7,334 nucleotides of DNA, from NCBI GenBank assembly GCA_021161495.1, contig JAGHAO010000208.1:1-7334 (forward strand). The letters run 5' to 3'. The notes beneath the pieces were generated by a model. The model worked only from the letters and a program-made list of their open reading frames with translations, was not told where the DNA came from and ran no database searches. The DNA comes from Caldisericaceae bacterium (GTDB lineage Bacteria > Caldisericota > Caldisericia > Caldisericales > Caldisericaceae). The translations under genes were made by a program, and so were the position numbers. Of the stretch, positions 1-6,532 are shown in pieces. Every line of letters begins with the position of its first letter. Position 1 is the stretch's first letter.

Positions 1-2520
1 GAGCACCTCCTTGTTGCGCTTATTGAGCAACAAGACGGCATTGTCCCTGCCATACTCGATTCTTTGAAAGTGGATAAAGGCTCTTTTGTGGATTCTTTAT
101 ATCAAATAATATCCCGTTTCCCTAAAACGGAAGGCGCTCTTTCTCAAAATGTTTATATAACAAGTAGACTTGATTCTTTATTCAGGCGTGCCGAGTCCGA
201 AGCGTTGAGAATGCAGGATGAGTACGTAAGCACGGAGCACCTTTTTCTTGCCTCTCTCGAAGATCCCGAACTTAACCCGGTGTTTAGGCGCTTTGGAATA
301 AGGAAACAGGATGTTTTGAAAGCAATAAACGAGATAAGAGGTGGTAGAAAAGTGACAGACAAAACTCCGGAAAACAAATATAAAGTCCTTGAAAAATACG
401 GAAGAGATTTAACGGATCTTGCACGAAAAGGAAAACTTGACCCTGTTATAGGGAGAGACGAAGAAATTCGCAGGACAATGCAGATTTTAACGAGAAGAAC
501 CAAAAACAACCCCATTCTTATAGGAGAGGCAGGCGTCGGTAAAACGGCAATTGTGGAAGGGCTTGCTCAGAGGATTGTTGCGGGTGACGTTCCTGAAACG
601 CTGAAAGACAAAACAATATTCCAACTTGATTTGGGAGCGCTTGTCGCAGGCGCAAAATTCAGAGGAGAATTTGAGGATAGACTTAAAGCCGTTATAGAAG
701 AAATCAAAAAATCGGAAGGCAAAATCATTCTTTTCATAGACGAAATTCATACCGTTGTGGGTGCCGGTGCAACGGAAGGTTCGCTTGATGCCTCGAATAT
801 GCTTAAACCTGCACTTGCACGAGGAGAACTACGGACGATCGGTGCAACCACAATTGACGAATACAGAAAATATATTGAGAAAGACGCTGCACTTCAAAGA
901 AGGTTCCAGCCCGTTTACGTGAAAGAGCCTTCCATCGAAGAGACCATAGCGATCTTAAGAGGATTAAAAGAAAAATACGAAGTCCACCACGGAGTGAAAA
1001 TAAAAGACTCTGCACTTGTCGCCGCTGCAAAACTTTCCGCAAGGTATATTACGGACAGATTCCTTCCCGATAAAGCAATTGACCTTATTGATGAGGCTGC
1101 ATCGCTTTTGAGAATGCAGATTGACAGTATGCCTGTCGAGCTCGACGAACTGAAAAGAAAAATCAGAATGCTTGAGATGGAAAAGAAGGCGCTCGAGCGT
1201 GAAAAGAACGACCCTCAAACCGCTGAAAGGTTAAGAGCGATTGAAAAAGAACTTGCGGATCTAAAAGAAAAGGATGCGGCGCTTACTGCCAAATGGAAAC
1301 AAGAAAAAGCAGTAATTAACGAAATAAGGCAGATTAAAAAGCAAATAGACGATTTGAAAACGAAGGCGAAACTTGCGGAGCGTAAAGGAGATTTGGACGA
1401 AGCTGCACGTATTTTGTACGGTGAAATTCCCACGCTTCAAAAGAAATTAGAGGAAGCGAATAAACGTCTTGCGGAATTACAAAAAGAAAATCCTTTACTG
1501 AAAGAAGAAGTCGGCGAAGAGGAAGTTGCCGAAATCGTCTCCAAGTGGACCGGTATTCCTGTTTCCAAAATGCTTGAATCCGAGAGGGACAAATTGCTTC
1601 ATCTGGAAGATGAACTTAAAAAACGTGTTGTGGGGCAGGATCAGGCAATTACGGCAGTTGCAAATGCGATAAGAAGAGCACGTGCAGGGCTTTCCGATCC
1701 GAACAGGCCGCTTGGTTCATTTATATTCTTGGGTCCTACGGGAGTGGGAAAAACCGAACTTGCAAAGGCGCTTGCCGAGTTTTTGTTCGATACGGAAAAA
1801 GCGTTGATTAGAATAGATATGTCGGAATATATGGAGAAATTCTCCGTGTCGAGGCTTATCGGCGCACCTCCCGGATACGTGGGGTACGAACAAGGCGGAC
1901 AACTTACGGAAGCGGTTAGGAGGCACCCTTACTCGGTTGTTCTTCTCGACGAAATTGAAAAAGCGCATCCGGATGTTTTTAATATTCTTCTGCAAGTGCT
2001 TGACGACGGCAGGCTTACCGATTCCAAAGGGAGGACGGTTGATTTCAGGAATACGATTATAATAATGACTTCCAACATAGGAAGTAGGTATATTACGGAA
2101 ATCAATGCAATTCCCGGAACAAGAGAATATACGGTTCAATACGAACGAGTTGTCGAGAGAGTTCAGGAAGAAATGAGGCATGTGTTCAGGCCGGAATTCC
2201 TCAATAGAATCGACGAAGTGATTGTATTCAATCCGCTTGGAATGGAGCAGCTCAGGAAAATTGTGGATATACTGCTTGGCTACACCCGGAGGAAATTACA
2301 GGAAAGGAGTATCACTCTTGTTGTAAATGACGATGTAAAAACATTCCTTGCAAATAAAGGGTTCGATCCGATATACGGAGCAAGGCCGCTCAGAAGGACG
2401 ATTCAAAAGTATCTTGAGAATCCTCTTGCGGAGTTCATACTTAAAAACCAACCGCAGCAAGGAAGTAAAATAGAAGCATATATGGAAAAAGGTGAGGTGA
2501 AGTTCAGATTAGCGAAATAA
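1..2520 (+). CDS. clpB: ATP-dependent protein disaggregase ClpB (5' end cut by window)
   Basis: Hsp100/AAA+ chaperone that, with DnaK/DnaJ/GrpE, threads aggregated proteins through a hexameric ring in the cytosol. The reading frame is open from base 1, and its first residues (EHLLVALIEQ) match the Clp N-domain after about residue 30, so roughly 30 codons lie outside; the TTG at 64 is not the start. Order in visible residues: Clp_N domain to about 115; AAA1 with Walker A GEAGVGKT at 175-182, pore loop GAKFRGE (aromatic Phe220, where Tyr is usual), Walker B ending Asp247-Glu248 and arginine-finger pair at 300-301; a Lys/Glu-rich coiled-coil M domain at about 380-505; AAA2 with Walker A GPTGVGKT at 578-585, pore-loop GYVGY near 625-629 and Walker B Asp650-Glu651; then the C-terminal small domain. 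The long M domain separates it from ClpA and ClpC. The visible 839 residues plus about 30 fit the usual 850-870. It is the first visible gene of an overlapping operon; its promoter is not in the window. Confidence 0.97.
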   Translation, partial: EHLLVALIEQQDGIVPAILDSLKVDKGSFVDSLYQIISRFPKTEGALSQNVYITSRLDSLFRRAESEALRMQDEYVSTEHLFLASLEDPELNPVFRRFGIRKQDVLKAINEIRGGRKVTDKTPENKYKVLEKYGRDLTDLARKGKLDPVIGRDEEIRRTMQILTRRTKNNPILIGEAGVGKTAIVEGLAQRIVAGDVPETLKDKTIFQLDLGALVAGAKFRGEFEDRLKAVIEEIKKSEGKIILFIDEIHTVVGAGATEGSLDASNMLKPALARGELRTIGATTIDEYRKYIEKDAALQRRFQPVYVKEPSIEETIAILRGLKEKYEVHHGVKIKDSALVAAAKLSARYITDRFLPDKAIDLIDEAASLLRMQIDSMPVELDELKRKIRMLEMEKKALEREKNDPQTAERLRAIEKELADLKEKDAALTAKWKQEKAVINEIRQIKKQIDDLKTKAKLAERKGDLDEAARILYGEIPTLQKKLEEANKRLAELQKENPLLKEEVGEEEVAEIVSKWTGIPVSKMLESERDKLLHLEDELKKRVVGQDQAITAVANAIRRARAGLSDPNRPLGSFIFLGPTGVGKTELAKALAEFLFDTEKALIRIDMSEYMEKFSVSRLIGAPPGYVGYEQGGQLTEAVRRHPYSVVLLDEIEKAHPDVFNILLQVLDDGRLTDSKGRTVDFRNTIIIMTSNIGSRYITEINAIPGTREYTVQYERVVERVQEEMRHVFRPEFLNRIDEVIVFNPLGMEQLRKIVDILLGYTRRKLQERSITLVVNDDVKTFLANKGFDPIYGARPLRRTIQKYLENPLAEFILKNQPQQGSKIEAYMEKGEVKFRLAK
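338..354 (+). promoter_or_regulatory. Possible internal ribosome site and GTG start for a short ClpB lacking the N-domain
   Basis: GAGGTG at 338-343 is followed after 8 nt by an in-frame GTG (352-354). The codon lies in the linker between the N-domain and AAA1. By eye it aligns with Val149 of E. coli ClpB, the known internal GTG start of the short form ClpB80. The motif and spacing are seen directly; use in vivo is inferred. The GG of the motif also encodes linker glycines, so it could be coincidental. Confidence 0.5.
2494..2510 (+). promoter_or_regulatory. Shine-Dalgarno and putative ATT start codon of rsmG, inside the end of clpB
   Basis: GAGGTGA at 2494-2500 is a seven-base perfect match to the complement of the 16S rRNA 3' end. 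It is followed by 7 nt and ATT at 2508-2510 in the rsmG frame. The TGA at 2493-2495 closes that frame upstream, and no ATG, GTG, TTG or CTG occurs in frame between it and GTG 2562. ATT starts are rare but established (E. coli infC and pcnB). Confidence 0.5.
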
Positions 2521-3251
2521 CCTTTGTTGAGATCATAAAGAAGGAAGCGAAAAAATTCGGTGTGGAGCTTGACGATCAGGCTCTGCGCCGAATGCTTGTT
2601 CATAAAATGATGCTTTCCGATTGGAATAATACGCGTTTTAACCTTACCACAATATCCGGAGATAGGGAAACGGCTTTAAAGCATTTTCTCGATTCACTTG
2701 CCGCATCGCTTGCCGTTAAATTTGACAAACAAAGGGTTATCGATATCGGCACAGGTGCAGGTTTCCCGGGAGTTCCTCTCAAAATTGCATTTCCGTCTAT
2801 TAATCTTACTCTTCTTGACTCCAAAGAAAAGAAAGCAGCGTTTGTAACAATGCTTCTGCGAAGGCTTGAATTCGATTCCGAAGTCAGGATTATTGTGGCG
2901 CGCGGAGAAGATATAGGAAAAGATTCCGAGTTCAGAGGAATGTTCGATGTATCTACGATGAGAGGGGTAAGTAAAATCCCGATAAATGCCGAGATAGGAT
3001 TGCCGCTTGTGAAAATCGGCGGAAAAGTGATTTTGTGGAAAGGCAAAAAAGACGTAGACAAATTAAACAAATATGAAGAATTCATAGATAAACTCGGGGG
3101 GAGAGTCAGTAAAGTAATTCCTTATAATCTCGGTGATATTCCGGGAGAAAGATATTTGCTTGTGCTTGAAAAGGTTAGAGAAACTCCGTCGAAATACCCA
3201 AGACGCTATTCCACTATGAGAAAGGCTTTGAGAAAGCAATGGAACGAATAA
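2508..3251 (+). CDS. rsmG: 16S rRNA (guanine(527)-N(7))-methyltransferase RsmG (GidB)
   Basis: S-adenosylmethionine-dependent enzyme that methylates N7 of G527 in the 530 loop of 16S rRNA; loss of this enzyme is known to give low-level streptomycin resistance. Rossmann-type methyltransferase: SAM-binding motif IDIGTGAGFPG at residues 78-88 (numbered from 2508), acidic Asp104 after the second strand, and the family's basic C-terminal tail with KYPRR. Start: the only standard in-frame start is GTG at 2562 (229 residues), but it has no well-spaced Shine-Dalgarno and would cut off the first helix (FVEIIKKEAKKFG), which matches the N-terminus of B. subtilis RsmG. The frame is closed by TGA at 2493-2495, and the one well-placed site is GAGGTGA (2494-2500), 7 nt before an ATT at 2508. 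I therefore give 2508 (247 residues, close to the B. subtilis length), overlapping clpB by 13 nt; 2562 is the conventional alternative. Identity is secure, the start is not. Confidence 0.93.
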   Translation: MSEITFVEIIKKEAKKFGVELDDQALRRMLVHKMMLSDWNNTRFNLTTISGDRETALKHFLDSLAASLAVKFDKQRVIDIGTGAGFPGVPLKIAFPSINLTLLDSKEKKAAFVTMLLRRLEFDSEVRIIVARGEDIGKDSEFRGMFDVSTMRGVSKIPINAEIGLPLVKIGGKVILWKGKKDVDKLNKYEEFIDKLGGRVSKVIPYNLGDIPGERYLLVLEKVRETPSKYPRRYSTMRKALRKQWNE

Positions 3252-3820
3252 AATTTGATTATTTTAAACTCCCCTTGTATTTTATAATTTTGTTTTTAGT
3301 AATGGAGCTTTTTTTGTTCACGTTTTTTCACCCGAGCAACGTTTTACTGTATTCAATCTCCGCATTATTGTTCATTTTTGCATTTTTTCTTATGCGAATT
3401 GCCGGGAGGACGAATTCCATAATAAAGGAAATGTATTTTTCGGTAACCGCAGGGCTTTTCTCTTTTTATGCCCTTTTTGCGATACCGATTTATACGGGTG
3501 CGATTCGTCTTACCCAAAGTGCATTTGTTTTTCTCATACTTTTCGTTCTTTTTGTTGTTGCCGAGAAGGGGAGCTTCAGGAATGTTCTTGTGAATATAAC
3601 GGTTTCTCTGATGCTTCTGTTTGAAATGCTTTTTTTCGGAAGGCACGGAAATTTGTATTTTTCCGTAATCCTTGTTTTATCTCTAATTGTTTGTTTATTG
3701 TTGGGATGGATGTTTGTAAATTCCAAGCCCTCCAAATTCGAAAGCAGGGCAATCTTGCAGACGGTTTTTTCTTTTTCTGGCATAAGTTTGCTGTGGAGCG
3801 CTTTTAGTTTGTTAAGATGA
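3239..3820 (+). CDS. Polytopic inner-membrane protein of unknown function (about 7 TM)
   Basis: I do not recognise the family. The 193-residue protein is very rich in Phe, Leu and Ile, with about seven hydrophobic stretches long enough to span a membrane: roughly 11-30, 34-54, 67-87, 92-108, 115-133, 139-160 and 172-191. They are separated by short basic or polar loops such as RIAGRTNSIIKE, EKGSFRN and NSKPSKFESR. No signal peptidase site, nucleotide-binding motif or obvious catalytic cluster is visible. Acidic residues inside hydrophobic stretches (Glu23, Glu129) may be structural or functional. ATG 3239 is the only start keeping the first membrane segment; it lies 13 nt inside rsmG and has only weak purine-rich sequence before it, so coupling to rsmG translation is likely. 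Its stop overlaps the next gene as ATGA, which suggests a partnership with the phosphodiesterase. It is much shorter than the GPDPase membrane domain fused to some Gram-positive phosphodiesterases, so any equivalence is only a guess. Confidence 0.85.
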   Translation: MERIKFDYFKLPLYFIILFLVMELFLFTFFHPSNVLLYSISALLFIFAFFLMRIAGRTNSIIKEMYFSVTAGLFSFYALFAIPIYTGAIRLTQSAFVFLILFVLFVVAEKGSFRNVLVNITVSLMLLFEMLFFGRHGNLYFSVILVLSLIVCLLLGWMFVNSKPSKFESRAILQTVFSFSGISLLWSAFSLLR

Positions 3821-4779
3821 GATTACCGTTGATATTGGGGCATAGGGGGGCAAGATTTACGGCTCCAGAGAATTCCCTTCCAAGTTTCAAGAATGCTGTC
3901 CGATGTGGTGCCGATGGGATTGAACTTGACGTCCATCTGACGAAAGACGGCAAGCTTGTTGTAATTCACGATGCCGACCTGAGGCGGATCACGGGTGAAA
4001 AAACTTTAATAAGAAACCTTACATTAAAAGAAGTGAAAAATCTTGATATTTCAAAGCTTATTAAGAAAGGCACGCTTTCGGTAAAATGGAATATCAGAGT
4101 TTTTGCTTTGTCTTGCAACAAATATTTTGTTTCTGTTTTCGAGGAAAATAGCGGCAGGATATATAAATATTTTGTCGAGATAATCGGAAATACGGTAAAA
4201 TCTGTTAAGAAAGTAATGATTCCGAGTAACTGTGAGGGCGACCTTGTTGCGGAGAAATTTATAGCAATAAATGCGCCTTATAGCGAAGAGGGCTTTGGAA
4301 AAGTTGAAATACCCGAATTTTCCGAAGTCCTTGAAAAAGTAAACTCTCCGTTTATCAATGTTGAAATAAAAAGAGGAGAAAGGTTCTATCCCGGAATTTC
4401 TGATGCGCTGGTAAAAGCGATAGAACATTACGGCTTTGAAAAATTCCTTATCTCTTCTTTTAATATTTCAACCCTGTTGTATATAAAAGAAAAGTACCCG
4501 TTCCTAAAAGTAAATCGTTTGTATGAAATCTCTCTTAGCCCGGTCAAAGCCGCAAAATCTCTTGACGGTGTGAATCCGTTCAGCCTTCTTATCGGCAGGA
4601 AGGGGATAACAAAACTCCATAAAATAGGTAAAACCGTATTTCCGTGGGTAGTTAACAATCCCGTATCAATGGTAAAATTTTTCATTTTCGGTTCCGACGG
4701 AATTATAACGGACAGGCCTTGTTTTGCTGTCAAATTAAGGGGGGAGTTGGAGGAACTGTTTAATGCGGCGGTGCGTTAA
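3817..4779 (+). CDS. Glycerophosphodiester phosphodiesterase (GDPD family) with an unusual insertion
   Basis: Likely hydrolyses glycerophosphodiesters, the deacylated phospholipid headgroups, to glycerol 3-phosphate and an alcohol, using a TIM-barrel metal site. GDPD signatures are complete: HRGA with His9-Arg10, PEN at 17-19, ELDVHLTKDG with Glu36 and Asp38, His51-Asp52, NVEIK with Glu183 and Lys185, the late Trp277, and SDGIITDRP with Asp294 and Asp299. No signal peptide is seen, so it should be cytosolic (UgpQ-like) rather than periplasmic (GlpQ-like). Between the LTLKEVKNLDI helix (to residue 78) and IPEFSEVL (from 165), where family members usually have about 15-20 residues, it has roughly 85 residues, giving 320 rather than the usual 240-250. 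ATG 3817 overlaps the previous stop as ATGA with no clear Shine-Dalgarno of its own, implying translational coupling to the membrane protein. Exact substrate is unknown; other GDPD members cleave lysophospholipids or different headgroup diesters. Confidence 0.92.
   Translation: MRLPLILGHRGARFTAPENSLPSFKNAVRCGADGIELDVHLTKDGKLVVIHDADLRRITGEKTLIRNLTLKEVKNLDISKLIKKGTLSVKWNIRVFALSCNKYFVSVFEENSGRIYKYFVEIIGNTVKSVKKVMIPSNCEGDLVAEKFIAINAPYSEEGFGKVEIPEFSEVLEKVNSPFINVEIKRGERFYPGISDALVKAIEHYGFEKFLISSFNISTLLYIKEKYPFLKVNRLYEISLSPVKAAKSLDGVNPFSLLIGRKGITKLHKIGKTVFPWVVNNPVSMVKFFIFGSDGIITDRPCFAVKLRGELEELFNAAVR
4051..4299 (+). other. Beta-rich insertion within the GDPD barrel
   Basis: Residues about 79-161 of the phosphodiesterase do not fit the family core. 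They alternate hydrophobic and polar residues in several strand-like runs (IRVFALS, KYFVSVFEE, RIYKYFVEII) and carry Cys100 and Cys139. The reading frame is intact and catalytic motifs continue on both sides, so this looks like an inserted small domain rather than a frameshift. It sits near the place where GDPDs carry their variable insertion subdomain; I cannot assign it to a known fold. Confidence 0.6.
4749..4765 (+). promoter_or_regulatory. Strong Shine-Dalgarno deciding the start of the C25 peptidase gene
   Basis: GGAGGA at 4749-4754 lies 8 nt before ATG 4763-4765. This supports the ATG immediately before the signal peptide, even though it overlaps the end of the phosphodiesterase gene by 17 nt. 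It is the clearest ribosome site among the three downstream gene starts. Confidence 0.8.
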
Positions 4780-6532
4780 ATTTACCGTAGTTGTTGTAGT
4801 TATTTTATTTTCTTTGTTTTATTTGTATCCTGCGAACGCAGCTAAACAGATGCCTTCAAAAGAAACATATATAATTCTTGCACCTGATAGTTTAAAGGAA
4901 AGCGCAGATATGTTTGCGGCGTACCGAAGCAGGGACTTTAATGTAAAAGAGGTGTTTATTTCCGAGATAGGGTCCAATAAGGCAAAGGATATTAGGAATT
5001 ACCTTAAAGCACATTTTTCTTCCGGGTATTTGCTAATACTGGGAAACAACGATTTAATACCCAGGCCTTTTATGTATCCTTCCGAAAATGTTCATCATAC
5101 CTCATACGATTCACCAAGTGCCACAGAAACGGATCTTTATTATGGGCTTTTATCCGAGGATATCGACAAAGACGGAGACGGTTTTCCGGGAGAACTGTGG
5201 GACGACAGAATGAAGATCGAACCGGATCTTATTGTAGGGAGAATCCCGTTTGATAATAATTATGATATTGAGAGTGTTCTTTTGAATACAAAAAGTTTTG
5301 AAAAAGATCCTCCGCAAAAAGCGGTTTTGGCAGGGACGTTTATTTCTTATCCGGGAGAAACTTATCTCGGTGCAAAGATTTACAACGGGGACGGGGCAAG
5401 AGAGGAAGAACTTATAAGCAAACTTTTATCCGTAAAAACAGTGAAACTTTATGATAAAAAAGGAAGTTTTCCTTCGATTTACCATTGTGATTTTCCGTTG
5501 AATGAAAAGAACTTTTACAGTGTGATAAAGGATGCCGGATTTACCGATTGGGTTGCCCACGGAAACCCCTACGGAGCGTATAATACCGTGTGGACAGATT
5601 CAAATGGGAACGGAATCCCGGATGAAGATAACTCTTTTGACAAATTTATTTATAAGAAAGATTTACCGTCAAAAGTGAGCGGGATTTTCTTTTCCGGAAG
5701 TTGTCTTAACGAACACGGAAAGGATAATTTGGGGATTGCTCTTCTGAAAAAAGGGGCTGTTTCGTTTTTGGGTTCCACCGAAATAAGTTTTTCCCCTTCC
5801 TATTTTACGGATAGGAATGACGGAGGGACAGGCAGTATTAATTATTACTTTGTGAAAAACCTTATTTCCGGAAAAACAGTGGGAGAATCCCTTTATAATA
5901 GTTTTGAATACTTTTTTAACAATTTATTGTTTGCCGATCTTGAAGATCCGGTGGAAGGATCTCTTATGGATATATACGATTACAACATATACGGAGACCC
6001 GGCTTTAAAGTGGAATATCGATAATCCCGCACCTAATGGCAAATCCGAACTGTCTCACAAAAAGTCCGATATAGGGATAAATTTTGGTAAAAGCAAAAAT
6101 TTGAAAATCGTGTTAAGCGTTCCAAGAAATGAAAGTTTTTTCTTTGCATTTCCTCATAAGAATTTTTTTGTGGACTCTGTGTCTGTTAAAGGCGCGATTA
6201 TTGATAACGGATTCGGCATAATTCGTTTCAATAATTCTTTGGGGGATATTGTAATAACAGGGAGGGTGCGGGGAAACACAAAGATGCGTTTTTATGTATT
6301 AACCGATTCCGATGAGATTGCGGAAAACTATTCGGAGGTTAACGGTTATGATTTTGCGGACGTAGATTTCGACGGAAAGATTGCAAATAAAGATTATGAA
6401 ATCTTTTGTTCGTCATTCGGGAAAACCTATATGGATAAGGGATTTAACAAGTTTTGTGATTTGAATTTCGACCGTAAAGTCGACGGTTCAGATTTGATAT
6501 TGTTTTGCGAAAAACAAAACGGGCACCCGTAA
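4763..6532 (+). CDS. Exported gingipain-like cysteine peptidase (family C25) with C-terminal dockerin-like repeats
   Basis: Probable secreted endopeptidase of clan CD (caspase-like fold). A signal peptide is evident: basic MRRCVK, a hydrophobic run to about 22, then a cleavage site after ANA at 24-26. The C25 pattern follows in order: LILGNNDLIP at 90-99, an acidic DxDxDGD loop at 133-139, VGRIP at 158-162, catalytic His266 in VAHGNPYGAYN, catalytic Cys314 in FFSGSCLNE, GAVSFLGST at 331-339, and YGDPAL at 410-415, common at the end of the C25 catalytic unit. Residues about 425-525 look like a beta-sandwich linker domain. Residues 533-582 form two dockerin-type Ca loops. No propeptide or type IX sorting domain is obvious. 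Whether it cuts after Arg, Lys or another residue cannot be read here. It is last in the operon, starts within the phosphodiesterase gene, and its stop codon sits in a terminator stem. Activity is inferred from the retained His/Cys dyad. Confidence 0.9.
   Translation: MRRCVKFTVVVVVILFSLFYLYPANAAKQMPSKETYIILAPDSLKESADMFAAYRSRDFNVKEVFISEIGSNKAKDIRNYLKAHFSSGYLLILGNNDLIPRPFMYPSENVHHTSYDSPSATETDLYYGLLSEDIDKDGDGFPGELWDDRMKIEPDLIVGRIPFDNNYDIESVLLNTKSFEKDPPQKAVLAGTFISYPGETYLGAKIYNGDGAREEELISKLLSVKTVKLYDKKGSFPSIYHCDFPLNEKNFYSVIKDAGFTDWVAHGNPYGAYNTVWTDSNGNGIPDEDNSFDKFIYKKDLPSKVSGIFFSGSCLNEHGKDNLGIALLKKGAVSFLGSTEISFSPSYFTDRNDGGTGSINYYFVKNLISGKTVGESLYNSFEYFFNNLLFADLEDPVEGSLMDIYDYNIYGDPALKWNIDNPAPNGKSELSHKKSDIGINFGKSKNLKIVLSVPRNESFFFAFPHKNFFVDSVSVKGAIIDNGFGIIRFNNSLGDIVITGRVRGNTKMRFYVLTDSDEIAENYSEVNGYDFADVDFDGKIANKDYEIFCSSFGKTYMDKGFNKFCDLNFDRKVDGSDLILFCEKQNGHP
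6344..6529 (+). other. Dockerin-like duplicated Ca-binding repeats
   Basis: Two loops follow the dockerin pattern with ligands at positions 1, 3, 5 and 12: Asp533-Asp535-Asp537-Asp544 and Asp566-Asn568-Asp570-Asp577. They start 33 residues apart, as in type I dockerins. Each repeat ends with Phe-Cys at the same place (548-549 and 581-582), so they are an internal duplication. The second has Arg571 where Gly is usual. Dockerins bind cohesin domains, normally on cell-bound scaffolds; no cohesin is encoded in this window. A plain Ca-stabilised module is the alternative. Confidence 0.75.

Noticed and set aside
64..66. TTG as the start of clpB
   Set aside because: The frame is open to base 1 and the 21 upstream codons match the Clp N-domain, so this is an internal leucine of a gene truncated by the window.
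655..660. Phe instead of the usual Tyr in the ClpB AAA1 pore loop (GAKFRGE)
   Set aside because: A conservative aromatic replacement that should still grip substrate; not enough to suggest altered function.
1138..1515. Lys/Glu-rich repetitive stretch as a DNA or protein repeat
   Set aside because: It is the normal coiled-coil M domain of ClpB; no nucleotide-level repeat is present.
2549..2558. A-run as a slippery site allowing ribosomes to shift from clpB into rsmG
   Set aside because: It lies past the clpB stop at 2518-2520, and both other frames are closed between there and 2562, so no frameshift product is possible.
153..2603. Several open frames on the - strand under clpB, up to 154 codons (for example 1717-2181)
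   Set aside because: They mirror the coding frame of a strongly conserved gene, resemble no protein family and have no supporting ribosome sites.
2600..4733. Open frames on the - strand under rsmG, the membrane protein gene and the GDPD gene
   Set aside because: All lie opposite well-supported genes, and their translations are low-complexity or unlike any family.
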